Below, piece by piece: positions 46,309 to 57,766 of a stretch of DNA of 64,000 bases; within the stretch, counting starts at the first letter, position 1, and each line of letters opens with the position of its first letter. This stretch comes from Hibiscus mutabilis (lineage: Eukaryota; Streptophyta; Magnoliopsida; Malvales; Malvaceae). A model generated the notes under the pieces. The model saw nothing but the letters and a program-made list of their open reading frames with translations, had not been told where the DNA came from and searched no databases. A program made the translations under genes and the position numbers. Location of the stretch: the NCBI GenBank assembly GCA_019671005.1, contig CM033715.1:4960001-5024000 (forward strand), read 5' to 3'.

Positions 46309-46770
46309 TTAAAATCCACAAACTAGTGATTGTTGATCTGCGTGTACTTGATTGAAACGAGTATCTGATGAGCAGTTATAGGTTGTAAAGGAATTCAGCA
46401 CTGCTCTCTCCATATCCTTAGCTAATCCTCGTTTCACCAGGGAGACAATGTAATTCATGACGACTGAATCACATGGCAATGTTATAGGCCCATCACTCAG
46501 CAGTCCGAACTCCTCTTCAGACATCTTGAAGAGTTCACGGAAAATGAAGTTTCCAAGAAACACCAAGGGGATCGCGAAACGTATCTTATCCGTTGTGTAT
46601 ATAACAAAGCAGCCTTTATCAACTACTGATGATTCATTAGAATGATATGCAGCAACTTTATTTTTATTAGTCCTAGCTGAAGCAATTCTTTTCCTTAAAA
46701 TGGTTGCTATCTTCTGCCACTTTCTTGTCATTCTGAGAAGCTTCTTTGAAGTAATCATGCTTGCTTCCAT
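46309..46770 (-). CDS. SAUR auxin-responsive protein, copy 1
   Basis: Intronless, 153 residues, as usual for SAUR genes. The basic N-terminus (KKLLRMTRKWQKIATILRKR) is followed by the conserved core GCFVIYTTDKIRFAIPLVFL, FRELFKMSEEEFGL, DGPITLPCDS and MNYIVSLVKRGL. The core matches the SAUR61-68 group with its long C-terminal tail. SAURs are short-lived proteins; the best-known members inhibit PP2C.D phosphatases to activate plasma membrane proton pumps and cell expansion. Start chosen at the conserved MEAS. A TATA element lies about 100 bp upstream. The usual GHF is GCF here, as in the neighbouring copies. Confidence 0.9.
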   Translation of the reverse strand: MEASMITSKKLLRMTRKWQKIATILRKRIASARTNKNKVAAYHSNESSVVDKGCFVIYTTDKIRFAIPLVFLGNFIFRELFKMSEEEFGLLSDGPITLPCDSVVMNYIVSLVKRGLAKDMERAVLNSFTTYNCSSDTRFNQVHADQQSLVCGF

Positions 46771-46867
46771 TTGTGTTGCGGATGAAAATCTTAGGGGAAT
46801 AAAACAAAAACGGAGTTGATTCGTACGTAGCTTCTAGTACTAATGAGGGGAAGGACTTTAGTCTGCA

Positions 46868-46874
46868 ATTTATA
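46868..46874 (-). promoter_or_regulatory. TATA box of SAUR copy 1
   Basis: TATAAAT on the minus strand, about 98 bp upstream of the start codon, within the duplicated 5' flank. Confidence 0.6.
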
Positions 46875-47377
46875 GAGGAGGAACAATAACACCTTGTTAT
46901 GTTGGCCTTGTGATGGTAATTTCAAAGCTGAAGCTTAGTAATTTCTAGTATTGGTATCTATGTTTACAACTTTTCTAGAGATTCTTTCGATGTTAGTCAA
47001 CTTCAATTTTCCAAGAGTGAAATTTGCAAGATAATGCATTGATGCTGTAAATTGACCAGAAACTTTCAGATGACAAGTTGTTGATGGAAGACTGTTACTA
47101 GTTAGTTATCAGTTATATTAAGATACCGAACAACAAAAGGACATGTGGATCCAACAGAAAAAGAAAAAAAAACTGCAGTGAAATGTTCTCTGCTTCAAAT
47201 AATATATATGTACAAATCAATAGCTATGGAATATTGCAAGTTGCAACTAAACTATTGAACTGAATTTTAACGATTTAAACTTAGAGAAGAGCTTGGGGCT
47301 GCTTTTTTCAGACTAATGGCTATAATTACATTATGGTAGTTTCAATTATTTACATTTTTTCAACTGTAAGTTGTTCA

Positions 47378-47782
47378 TTATCCATAAACAAGGGAGTGGT
47401 GACTACGAGAAATGGAACTAAGCAGAGCTTTCTCTTGGTGCCTATCCAACCCTTGTTGAATAATGAAGACTATGTATCCAGACAAGGCTGAATCGCACGG
47501 CAACACTATAGGACCATGACTTGATAGACCAAACTCTTCCTCAGAAAGCTTCAAGAGTTCAACAAATATGTTGTTGCTGAGATATGACAAGGGCACGAGA
47601 TGGCGCTTCTGATCTGTGGTGTAGATGACAAAATGACCTTTTTCAGCCACTGATGATTCATCGACACAGCCTGAACCCGGTAAAGAAATTCTTTTTCTCC
47701 CCTTGACAGTCATTTTCTTCCACTTCCTTGCTAATCTGTTGAGTATCTCCCTGCTGCTGATCATTCTTGCTGCTATCTCCAA
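47378..47782 (-). CDS. SAUR auxin-responsive protein, copy 2 (diverged)
   Basis: Intronless, 134 residues. The basic N-terminus (LARKWKKMTVKGRKRISL) is followed by the SAUR core GHFVIYTTDQKRHLVPLSYL, FVELLKLSEEEFGLSSHGPI and VLPCDSALSGYIVFIIQQGL. It keeps the canonical GHF. It lacks the C-terminal tail of copy 1 and its flanks differ from the other three copies, so it is an older paralogue. It begins MEIAARMISSREIL. Frame and length are intact, so it is probably functional. Confidence 0.9.
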   Translation of the reverse strand: MEIAARMISSREILNRLARKWKKMTVKGRKRISLPGSGCVDESSVAEKGHFVIYTTDQKRHLVPLSYLSNNIFVELLKLSEEEFGLSSHGPIVLPCDSALSGYIVFIIQQGLDRHQEKALLSSISRSHHSLVYG

Positions 47783-47864
47783 TTTATAAATATAAATATG
47801 CCTTTTCTAAAGAACCCTAAAGTGGTCTACTGGTGGATGGAAACAATCAGTTTCTTACTTCACC

Positions 47865-47872
47865 TATATATA
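47865..47872 (-). promoter_or_regulatory. TATA box of SAUR copy 2
   Basis: TATATATA, about 83 bp upstream of the start codon; palindromic, so strand is given by position. Confidence 0.5.
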
Positions 47873-48286
47873 CACATACAATATCGAGGACCGAAAAAAG
47901 TCTTTACTTGAAGTTGTCTACCTTCGAATGCAGAAGTACAGTTGGTTATTACTATTTTCCAAGGAAACACATTGCATTGCTTTGATACAAACTAAGGAAT
48001 CACCATATGTTGTCATATGTTGGTTAAAACCTATGTCTTGGAATTCTTATTATGATTTTGTCACCATATGTCCTTAGAGAACTTGTTAAGAATAATTAAG
48101 TTACTATTTGTAATAATATTTTATAATATCTATAACCCTTCAGGTTTACAAGATTCCTGGTATTAAGAGAAGTACTTGTACCCAACACTCTAATTTTCCA
48201 TAAAGATAGTCATAATTTGTTAATACATTATGATACATTTGAATAATTTACACCAGAAACATTTACAAGATTCATAGCCAATTTAC

Positions 48287-48716
48287 TTAGAATAATCCAC
48301 AAACAAGTGATTGTTGATCTTCATGTACTTCATTGAAACAAGTATCTGAACAGCTATAGGTTGTACTGGAATTGAGCACTGCTTTCACCATGCCCTTAAC
48401 TAATCCTCGTTTTACAAGGGAGAGAACGTAATGCAAGATTACTCGGCAGTCCAAACTCCTCTTTAGACATCTTGAAGAGTCCGCGAAAAATGCAGTTTCT
48501 GAGAAATTCCAAAGGGATCACAAAACGTCTCTTATCCGTTGTGTGGGTAACAAAGCAGCCTTTATTCACTACTGATGATTTATTAGAATGATTTGCAGCA
48601 GCTATAATTTTATTAGTCCTTGCTGAATCAATTCTTTTCCTTCCAATGGTTGCTACCTTCTGCCACTTTCTTGTCACTCTGATAAGCTTCTTTGAGCTCA
48701 TCATGCTTGCTTCCAT
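48287..48716 (-). pseudogene. SAUR copy 3, frameshifted by a 32 bp deletion
   Basis: It starts MEASMMSSKKLIRVTRKWQK and follows copy 1 closely through FRGLFKMSKEEFGLPS. Aligned to copy 1 by eye, 32 bp are missing right after that point, removing the DGPITLPCDS region and shifting the frame. The open frame therefore ends at 106 residues with an unrelated tail (ALRSLPCKTRIS). In the original frame the remaining text still reads SLVKRGLVKGMVKAVLNSS and QQSLVCG, to a TAA at 48287. The GHF/GCF core and most of the domain survive, so a truncated protein is possible, but loss of the conserved C-terminal half suggests a pseudogene. Confidence 0.85.
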
Positions 48717-48814
48717 ACGTTTTTGCGGACGAAAATCTTAGAGAAACAAAACTAAAACAGAGCCGATTCATATATAATTGCTAGTACTAATGAGGGGAGG
48801 GACTTCAGTCTGCA

Positions 48815-48821
48815 ATTTATA
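48815..48821 (-). promoter_or_regulatory. TATA box of SAUR copy 3
   Basis: TATAAAT is kept at the position equivalent to copy 1, about 99 bp upstream of the start. Confidence 0.55.
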
Positions 48822-49312
48822 CATGAAGAACAATAACACTCCTTCCTATGCTGGTCTTGTGATGGTAATCTCAAAGCTAAAGCATTGTAATTTTTAGTAT
48901 TGGAATCTATGTATGCAATTTCGCTAGAGATTCTTTCGATGTTAGTCAACTTCGATTAGGGAATTCCAAGAGTGAACTTTGGAGATAATGAAAATTTCTC
49001 ATGTCCTATAGAGTAGCGTTTTTGTACAGAATCCATGCCTTGATGCTGTAAACTGACAAGAAACAAAACAGAATCAAACGAAGTATTAAACTTTGTCTTG
49101 TGTCATGGATCCAAAGCCAGCGGATAAAACAATGTAAACAAGAAACTAGCAGATGACTGCAACATGAAGTTGTTAATGTAAGATTGTAATTAGTTAGTTT
49201 TAGTTACATTAATACCGAACAATGGAAGGACTTGTGGAACCAACAGAAAAAGAAAAGAAAACAAGTGTATTGAAAGGTTTATGCTTCTACCTATTGGATA
49301 TTGTTTATATCC

Positions 49313-49551
49313 GTCTTGAATCGTTCTCGAAAAATGCAGTTGCCAAGGGGTCGCTGAACGTCTCTTATCCGTTGTGTAGATAACATAGCAGCCTTTATCA
49401 ACCACTGATGATTTATTAGAATGATTTGCAGCAGCTATGTTTTTATTTGTCCTTGCTGAAGCAATTCTTTTCCTTCCAATTTGGCTGCTAACTTCGCCCA
49501 CTTTCTTGTCATTCTGATAAGCATCTTCAAGGTAATCATGCTTGCTTCCAT
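49313..49551 (-). pseudogene. SAUR copy 4, truncated and frameshifted
   Basis: The start codon context (ATGGAAGCAAGCATG, from 49551) matches copies 1 and 3. A frame change near AAGTTAGCAGCCAAA moves the frame before GRKRIASARTNKNIAAANHS and GCYVIYTTDKRR. Text between the IP motif and FRE is partly deleted, and similarity ends near FKTDI. The 139-codon frame spanning 49190-49609 is a chance fusion of upstream text with this relic. Its TATA equivalent has become TACAAAT. Confidence 0.82.
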
Positions 49552-50068
49552 TCGTGCTGCCGATGAAAATCTCTAAAACAGAGTTGATTCGTAGTATTAA
49601 TGGGGTCAAGGACTTCAGTCTGCAATTTGTACAGGAGGACCAATAACTCCTTTACTATGCTGGCCTCGTGATGGTAATTTCAAAGCTGAAGCATTGTAAT
49701 TTCTAGTACTGGAATCCATGTCTACAACTTTGCTAGATATTTTTCCATGTTAGTTAACATCCAAGAGTGAATTTGGAAAATAATATTGATTTAAGAATGT
49801 TATTTGTTAGTTATTAGTTACATTAAGATACCGAACAACGAGAGGCAAAGTGGATACCGGCAGAAAAAAAAATGAAAATAAGAGCAAGAATTGACAGAAC
49901 CTATGATTCATTTATACTTAGCAAATACAACATGAATGTTGAAGAATCAACAGTAGACATGTTTATCAGTTCTGCACTCTGTAGTTGTACATGTAACTTC
50001 AAAATGGAAATTAGTGAATTTGTTACCAACACAAGAAATGTGTACAACACACAAATCTGTTCAAATCA

Positions 50069-51483
50069 TCAATGGTTTAAGGGCTCGACAGCAGTCTTAA
50101 AGAGAAGGATGTAAACCTTGTCGATTGAAAAATACAAGAAACCTCCTAGCGAATGTGTCACGTATGAGCCGAAACTAGTTCCCACAATGCAGTGCCAAGC
50201 AGGACCGTATGTTGAGTCGAATTCCTGAAAAAGCCAATGGATCATTGTCATGGTCTATTCAATATCATAATTCATAGTAAAAGTAAAAACAAAAAATCCA
50301 TAACATTGAACTCCAAAAGATTTTATACTACATGGTAAAGAATCAAAGATCACACCAACTCAACTTTATGTTATACTAGTTTGAACACCCTCACACTATC
50401 CGTCTACTATATCTCATCTAGAACTTCTTTCAATCTAACAAAATTCACAACTCTATATCCCGCTTTTTGTTTCGGTTAACATTTTCTGCATAAGAACATA
50501 GGTAAACTAGAATTTTCCAATTGGTAGCTCACAAGCTAGAACCAAAACTATGTACAAGCAGATTCATTATCATCTCCACTGAAAAGGACCGGAAGACGGA
50601 ACTAAATACCCTATCTATTCGAGACACAAGTAGTTACTCTAGAGTCAAACGAGAGGCTACTCCCTGGGCAAGTATATCATAAGATTTGCAAACATTGCAT
50701 AAACGGTAGGTGATCAAATTCTATAAATGACATAAAGCTTGACAATAATGAATCGAAGCTAATATAAGCTGCATCTTCTTGCTGTAGGAATAAGTGCTTA
50801 AGCAATGGGGTTTAAAGCAACACAAAACACTGGAATCCATATGAGCATTTACAAGCAGGATAACAAATTCAATCCGGGACAAAAAGAGAGAAAAGAGTAA
50901 ACCAAAAGGGGATAAATCATAAATGTCTTCACTTAAACTGGAACAAAGAAAGGCAAAATTTGGCTTGGATAACTAGAGATAGAAAACTTCTCAGCCAATT
51001 CTCATTAGGATCATTAATATCTGTAACTACTACTAACCAAAGTAGCCTTATAAATCCAATCATAACATTCAACCTTACCCAATATTCTTTACCAAAACGC
51101 CAAGCTAAAAATCAATTACACCCAAAAGGAACTAATTTATCCAACATGCAAAAGTTTAATAGTCGAATGAGAAATCTAAACAAACCCAAAACAAGAATCT
51201 AACGAAGGATCGCTGTAACAGGAAAATGGGCAAGAAAGTTTGAATTTTTAACCTTCTTAAGGGCAAGAGCTAGGCGTTTACTATCAAGTTTTCCAGGCAT
51301 ATAGTCAAGCTGGTCTCGGGCACATTTAAAAGCCTTGTTTTGAAGAGCTAAAGGCATGTCAGAAGCTCGGACTTTAACATTAAGGCGTTTGGATTGCTCT
51401 TGTTGTTCTATAGCTTTCTTCTTTTGAATCAAACTGTTCAAGAACTTGCTTCTCCTCTCTAACTCCAACTCCGCCCCATCCAT
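50069..51483 (-). CDS. LC8-type dynein light chain family protein
   Basis: Two exons, 51253-51483 and 50069-50224, join at phase 0 (ALKK|EFDS) to give 128 residues. The first part is a charged coiled-coil-like extension (ELERRSKFLNSLIQKKKAIE) followed by VRASDMPLALQNKAFKCARD. The second holds the LC8 core: YGPAWHCIVGTSFGSYVTHS, LGGFLYFSIDKVYILLFKTA. LC8 proteins are dimeric hubs that bind short linear motifs. Flowering plants lack cytoplasmic dynein, so the role is as a scaffold rather than motor subunit. The 1,028 bp intron has GT-AG ends. The upstream 50 bp (51484-51535) is a CTT-rich leader. The frame continuing past 51253 is intron. Confidence 0.9.
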
Positions 51484-53482
51484 TTTCCTCTTCTTCTTCT
51501 TCCTTTTTCTCTTTCTCTTTCTCTTTCTTCAATTTCCCGACAATATAAGAAATACCCAGAAAAAGTAAAGATCAACGAAGCTAAACAGCAAACAAAAAAC
51601 AAAAAAGTTTCTTGATTTGCCAATTGGCACCGCTATGCGTGCCACTCGTTTGATAAAAAGCCTTGAAGGTGAAAAAAAGAGGTAAATGCATGGAAAGAAC
51701 AAAGCTAAAACGTTTTTAAAAACAAGCTAAGTAAAATATTTGGTTTTTAAAATTTGTTGGGGTTTGGGGTTGAGAAACACAATGAATTAAAATATTGCTA
51801 TTGTTTGGAAAGTGGGAAATGAAGTAATGAAAAATGATGCCCTGCTTCTGCTCATGTATTTTCCATCATTGTACTTTGCTAAGATTTGTTTGATCCACAA
51901 AGATTAATTCTTTAGAGTTATACAAACCGTGGGTTTATTTGGCATTTCTTGAATTCTCATTAGAATTGAAAAAACAAAAGCAAGATGCCGTATCAATGGC
52001 GCTTCTCAAGGTCGAAAGGGACCCCCTGAATTCATTTGGTTGGGGGCAGACAAGCGGTAATCACGGTGTCAAAAGAAGAGTCTGATCTGATGGATTGTCC
52101 TTGTCCTCCCCAAACCAGCACTCGAGACTCGACACCAGCTAAAGTTAGCTTCTTTTTTCCCAATAAATAGAGCACCGACGGTTCTTTTTGTTGCTCGTGT
52201 CGTTGCCCTGCCTCTATGCTGTTGTAAAGAGAGAGTTCTAACTTTGCTCAAATGTCTTGACATGACCATCCACTTACTTTTACTGTATTAGCCATCGATT
52301 AATCCAAAACATTGAGTCTAATTTATGTACTTTTGAAGAAAATAAATCAGTACAGAAGCCATAAAGTTCAGGCAGGACAAGGCAACACATTAGCAGATTG
52401 GTCGCTCTATTAGTCCTTTCTCTAGCAAGTCCGTACGCAACAGCATTTGCGTCCTTCCACAGCTGAACGATCTCCCCTAAACGTAGAAGGGAAATAGGAG
52501 TTCAAAACCAGTGAACATTTGGTTTCGATCGAATTAACTAACCAAACTGGATTAGTTCGATTAACTGATAGGTCATTGATGTTTGTTCATTAGTAATCGA
52601 TAATCAGATTTGAAAGTAATTAATTAACTGAATTAACCATTTAAATATAACATTTAAAACTGTCTATATCATGAACGATGTTTTGAACCAACACATATTC
52701 ATTTAATTAATTAAGTATTTATTAGTGCATTGGATAGAAATCAAGATTCAAGTCGTTTCATCTGATTCAAAGATGCCAGTATATAACATTTTTTGTTATG
52801 TAAGTTGGCTTAGCCTAAATTTTTGGGTCTAAATAAGGGTCTAATGTTTTATTTCATTATGTTTTAAGGTTTATCTGTTAATTATAGTTGGAAAAATTTT
52901 GTCATCCAATAAATACATGACATATGGTCTGTTTTTTTAAATTTTATTTAGTTTTTTTAAAAAATCATAAAAAATTTAATTTTCTCAAAATTCTCATTTT
53001 TTTCAAAAACTTATAATCCCTGACCCCAAATCATTAAATCTTTAAATATATCTTATGTTCCACCGAATCAACCACACTATCCACATCTTTCGTCGTTAGA
53101 CGTTACTGCCAATTATCTCACTCTTTTGTTATCATAATTTAACATATGAGATGTCAATTGAACGTCGAACATAAAATGTGACAAACGAAGACTGAATTTT
53201 GTCGCTCTTACAACGAAAGAATGAGATTTTATTATTGTTGCGATATCGACAATGTAGTGTTCGACGGTGATAAATAATTAGGGAATTTGAGATTTTTTTT
53301 AAAAAACCATAGAGTTTTGACTTTTTTCAGAACTTAAGTTTTTAGTTTTTTTTTAGTTAAAAATTCAACAAAATATCAAGCAGTTGCTTGTTGATAATGT
53401 CTAAAAGAACATAAATATAACCTAATAAAATACTCATTTTGAAAAAAGAACATTTAAAATAAGAATATATAGTTAATTTTTT
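51484..53482. other. spacer upstream of the dynein light chain gene
   Basis: CT-rich leader, then AT-rich spacer. 52490-52660 contains 'ttcgattaactgatagg'-type repeat text similar to 60.5-61.1 kb. 52060-52270 is slightly GC-richer; its 66-codon minus frame shows no motif. Confidence 0.5.
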
Positions 53483-54809
53483 GAGTAAACTACCTGGGTG
53501 GTCATTCAATTATTGGGCCTGACTTATTTTGACCACTAAATTATAAAAATTTAAAATTCGACCCCCAACTATTTAATTTGACCTATTTTGACTATCAACC
53601 GTTAAAATCTAACGGAGGGGTGATGTGACTGTTAATGAAAATTTGTATAAGTACACATTTGGTCTCTATTAATTACTTATTCTATCAATTTGATCCCAAA
53701 ATCCCCCATCTCTCTTTTAATTTCCCTCCAATAAATAATGAACCCCAAAAGTCTATTATTAAAATGATTATAAATCAAAGTGCACACTGTTAGCCACAAT
53801 GCTGTTACTTCTTTTGTTTCTTAATATTTGATTTCCAGAACTTAAACCAACCCAGAAACACAACTGTTGTTAGAAACAATGTTGTCCATCAACTACATTG
53901 TCTTGTTGTTTCTCCTAACCTCATTTTCTCCCCTTTCTATATCCACATTCAACCTCACCTTTCCCGTCCCACATCCCAATCCCAACGAGGTTGCTCAAGA
54001 TGTTAATGTACTGTAATTTCTTCCACTGCTGCATTTGTTTTAATGTAGTGATCATTGGCATGTGGTTGATTGTTGTTTACAAATATCTATCGTTTTTCAG
54101 GGGCAACGCAGGCTTAATGGAAAACCACTCTATATCCTTGTGGAGCCACGCGAAACCGATGGTTGTTGTTAAGGTATTTGTTTACTTCTAATGCATGAAT
54201 TGCAATAAGCTCCTATTCTGGATTTGCAGCAACCATATTAACTTGGTCGTGCTTATAGTAATGGTAGAGTTTACTCGATCGACATTGCATCTAATTTCTG
54301 GTCGACTATCTCCTTGCTGTTTTGCAGGGACGAGAAAAGTGAGGTTGAATGTGGATATAGAAAGGGGAGAAAACGAGGTTAGGAGAAACAAGACAATGTA
54401 GTTGATGGACAACAATGTTTCTAACAACAGTTGTGTTTCTGGGTTGGTTTAAGTTATGGAAATCAAATATTAAGAAACAAAAGAAGCAACAGCACTGTGG
54501 CTAACAGTGTGTACTTTGATTTATAATCATTGTAATAATAGACTTTGGGGTTCATTATTTATTGGAGGGAAATTAAAAGAGAGATGGGGATTTTGGGATC
54601 AAATCGATAGAATAAGTAACTAATAGGGACCAAATGAGTAATTACACAAATTTTTATTAACAACCGCATTACCACTCGTTAGATTTTAACCGCTAGTGGT
54701 CAAAATATGTCCAATCAAATAATTGAATGTTCAAATTTTATATTTTTATAGTTCAATAATTAAAATAAGTCAGACTCAATAGTTAAGTGGTCACTTAGTG
54801 AATTTACCC
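53483..54809. mobile_element. Mutator-like element with ~490 bp inverted arms
   Basis: Left arm (53483 to about 53990) and right arm (about 54325 to 54809) are inverted copies, from 'gagtaaactacctgggtggt' paired with 'gggtaaattcactaagtgac' at the tips to 'acattcaacctcacctttcc' paired with its complement near the loop. The 320 bp loop is non-coding in sum. Very long inverted repeats and the GGGTAAA...GGTCAC tip resemble Mutator-like MITEs and Pack-MULEs. I could not find an exact 9 bp target duplication (taatttttt left, tattttttc right). Confidence 0.65.
53879..54170 (+). pseudogene. captured secretory-gene fragment, possibly pectate lyase start
   Basis: An ATG at 53879 opens a signal-peptide-like sequence, SINYIVLLFLLTSFSPLSIS, then TFNLTFPVPHPNPNEVAQDV, and a stop after three more codons. 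Plant pectate lyases begin with a signal peptide and a short P-rich segment ending in a V-QDVQRR-type motif; here CAACGCAGGCTTAAT (QRRLN) appears about 100 bp later after a TTTTTCAG acceptor-like site. The inverted arm carries a second copy of the signal-peptide part (54427 to about 54340). No catalytic region is present. The identification is tentative. Confidence 0.4.
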
Positions 54810-55973
54810 TATTTTTTCAATTAAGCGTAGTTTCAGTTGGGCTTTACCATTCCTTTAACCAATGACCAAAATGGGATCGGTCAATTCCCAATTGTTTTGG
54901 GTTAGAGGATTTCTCTCTCTTATTTTCTATAACTTTTGGGATTTTGGGCTTCTAAATTGCAATGACAAATCAAATTTATGTTTGGGGAAAATCAATTAAG
55001 TTTCTTGCAATCTTTTGCAAGCAATTATTTATTGGATGTGTAGTTAAATTTTAATCAATTAAATTGTAAAAGACCACGAGATAATAATTGATTCTTTAAA
55101 ATTGTTTGAGGACTATTTGAATTATTTTTGTCCCGTTTACAATTTGTTTGTTTTATTTATGGTCTCGGTTTAAAAAAAAAAATTAACTCACTATTTAATC
55201 CAATCATATGTTTATGTTTGCAAATAATAATTAAGTGGAGATTAATCAAACGTGATAATGTTTTTTTAAATGAATAAATAAAGAGAAATACAAACATTAA
55301 AAAGTAACACAATTTATCAACATCAAATTAGTCTGACAAAGTAAAAAGTTAGGGATGGAAATCACTTGCCCCCTATACTAAAATTAAGATTTGGAGTATA
55401 TGATTTATGGTATAAGGTTAGATTTAGGGTTGGGTATAGGAAATTTAAGTCAGGGCGTGTGATTTAAAATTTAGGGTTAGAGTTTAAATTTAATTTTTAA
55501 ATGTTTTTTTAATATGAGGCATAAAAAGAGACATGTTTAGGGGCATGGGATTTTTGTTCAGAAGTTAGATCCATTGTTGTAAGGAGCAAATGAAACTGAG
55601 AGAATGACTTTATTAACAAACTTTTTTTGACAAATCTTAAGTTTAAGGGGACAAAAATGGACAGTTTGACCAATCGACTAAATGTGTTTGCTCTATAATA
55701 AACTTTTATAATACGCAATTTACAATAAATAAATAATAGATTAAATATAGATACTTATTATAAAAAGGCAACACAACCTTCAATTGACCTCAATCTTTTT
55801 TTATACCAACAATTGCATCACAAGTACTAGTACAAATCCAAGATAAATTACACTTGCATCACAAAGTAGCAATCATAAAGCTTATATTATAATTTATAAA
55901 TATGGTGGGCACTGAGATAAATATAAATTACTACTACTGCCACTTTACAAGATGTTCCACTTTGACGTTTTCC
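54810..55973. other. spacer with telomere-like text
   Basis: No gene is supported. Degenerate TTTAGGG text lies at about 55380-55500. The part next to 55974 is the 3' region of the PLAC8 gene. Confidence 0.5.
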
Positions 55974-56865
55974 TCATCGGCTCATGCCGTCTTCCACCAC
56001 CGGTGGCATCGGAGTCATTGCCACTTCACGACTCTGCTTTTCCATATTCCCATGCCATCCTACACAAAACGGATTAATAATTCGCGATTCCAATTAGTTT
56101 ACATGATTACATCGATATAAACTCTGTTACATATTTGATGCGTTAACGATTTATTATACGACAAACGACGTTGGATTACCTATCGATAGATCGTAACCGC
56201 GGGTTCTAAGCTCGCGGTACTCTTGGCACAAGGCGCAGTACTCGCAGAAGCAATGGACGAGGCAATCCCCGCAGGGATGTTTCTTCAGCATGTATTGTTG
56301 CCTCATTTTGGCTCGGTAGAAGCACGAGTAGCAACACGCGCAGCCGGTCACGCATGCTATCAAGGTGTAAAGTGCTCCGTTCACCCCACATGCTGTTCAT
56401 ATAAGAAAAGAAAACATTAAAGTTCTTCAGATTCCGACAGAAGATTTGGTAGCATGTGAACTTAATTATGTTTTAAACCCATTGATTCAACTTACATGAT
56501 GATCCTTTATCTACTATCTCTGCAATCTGACCAAACGTTACGCAAGGGCACCAACATGTTATGCAGCCTGTAAGAACAATAACACATACGAATCAGTTCG
56601 GTCGCAGCGCGTGAATGCAAGCGCCGCCGTAGAAAATATGAGTTGACTTACAGTTTCTCCAGTCAGAGAAGCAGTCGCAGATCCCTGAAGACCAAGGGAC
56701 TCGAGTTTTGGTCTTGAGACGGGTGTTGGTCTGATAACTGTCGGCGTAGTATTGATTTGAGGAGCTGAACGGGACACCAGTTGTGGCAGCTTCTTGGCTG
56801 AGCTTCGGGGGTGCTGACGGCGGATCTGAAAACTTTTCATACCCACTTGGGTTGAAGGACGCCAT
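55974..56865 (-). CDS. PLAC8 / cell number regulator-like protein
   Basis: Four exons (56652-56865, 56496-56567, 56180-56392, 55974-56059) join in frame to 194 residues. The start MASFNPSGYEKFSDPPSAPP gives a proline/serine-rich N-terminus. The PLAC8 domain follows: VPWSSGICDCFSDWRNCCIT, CWCPCVTFGQIAEIVDKGSS, then the hydrophobic GALYTLIACVTGCACCYSCF and FCEYCALCQEYRELRTRGYD. The CxxxxCPC motif and cysteine richness match the FW2.2 / cell number regulator / plant cadmium resistance family, plasma membrane proteins tied to organ size or metal and calcium transport. Substrate cannot be read from sequence. The last exon encodes WHGNMEKQSREVAM and MPPVVEDGMSR. A decayed relative lies at 61974-62479. 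Confidence 0.9.
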
Positions 56866-57199
56866 GGCTAAAGCTCTGTACAGTAGAAACGAAACAAAAG
56901 TATAGGAATTTGATATTTCCTTGATTAATTGATGCAAATTCAGGGAAATGAAATGGGATTTTCTTGGAAACCAAACAAGAATTAGGATGAATATATACTG
57001 ATGAATGATGAAAGGAGTAATGGCTAAGCCTAAGACTAGTCAACAAGGCATGGAAGTGGAACAGGTCAAGTCTTCGCTCTTGTTTATCACGCACTCTTAC
57101 GTTGCGGGCATTTGCAGGAACCATGTGAATCGTATATACGTGGCACTTTTTTATTTGCCACGGAACTTGAACTTATCTGAGGTGTTTTATTTGTTTATT
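56866..57199. other. upstream region of the PLAC8 gene
   Basis: Presumed leader and promoter on the minus strand. 'gaatatatactg' near 56990 is a weak TATA candidate. The 95-codon minus frame here lacks motifs. Confidence 0.45.
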
Positions 57200-57766
57200 G
57201 GGTAAAATACACTAGAGGTCACTTAGTTAAAGATTCAATAACAAACATGTCACTCTTCTTCTAAAAATAATAATAATTTAGTTACTCAATTATAGGTTTA
57301 GGAAAAAGTAACAATTTAGTCACTCAATTGTAAGTTTCAGATCAAGCTTTTATTCAGTGGAAAAATTCAACGTTATTGATTGAGGGGTATTTCAAAATGT
57401 CTAAATTTAAGGGGCTAACAATATAAATTATATGTTTTTAGGGGACTAAAATATACTTTTATCATTACCTCAATTTAAAAATTTACAAATATTTGGGGAA
57501 TTGTGGCCCCACCGGTCTCCATTGAGTATTGCCATTGTCCTTGTTTCAATTTTAATGATAGAGTGACTTGTTTGCCACGATCTTAATTTAGCGAATTATT
57601 TGTTCTTAAATCTATAATTGAATGATCGAATTGTTATTTTTTTAGAAGGAATGTGACATGTTTGTTCCTAAACTTATAATTGAGTGATTAAATTGTTAAT
57701 TTCAGAAGAAGAGTGACATGATTATTACTGAACTTGTAACTAAACGACTTGTGTTGTAATTTACCC
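57200..57766. mobile_element. Mutator-like MITE with 9 bp target duplication
   Basis: The ends are GGGTAAAATACAC (left) and inverted GGGTAAATTACAAC (right), flanked by ttgtttatt (57191-57199) and ttgtttgtt (57767-57775), an 8/9 match and the length typical of Mutator elements. Left and right halves are inverted copies over about 150 bp, sharing 'catgtcactcttcttct' and 'actcaattata'. There is no coding sequence in this 567 bp copy. Confidence 0.75.

Larger units (their letters stand above)
46225..49875 (-). repeat. tandem duplication of SAUR gene plus 5' flank
   Basis: Flanking text recurs with each copy. The 3' flank 'gaataatttacacca' appears at about 46262 and 48240. The 5' flank 'gacttcagtctgcaattt' (or close) appears at about 46855, 48800 and 49610. 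The distal 'taccgaacaa' segment appears at about 47123, 49211 and 49830. Copies 1, 3 and 4 are close relatives; the gene at 47378-47782 is more diverged and lacks the shared flanks. Confidence 0.75.

Noticed and set aside
49190..49609. 139-codon minus frame as a possible intact fourth SAUR
   Set aside because: The true start context is in another frame; the open frame fuses upstream flank to a frameshifted, truncated SAUR relic.
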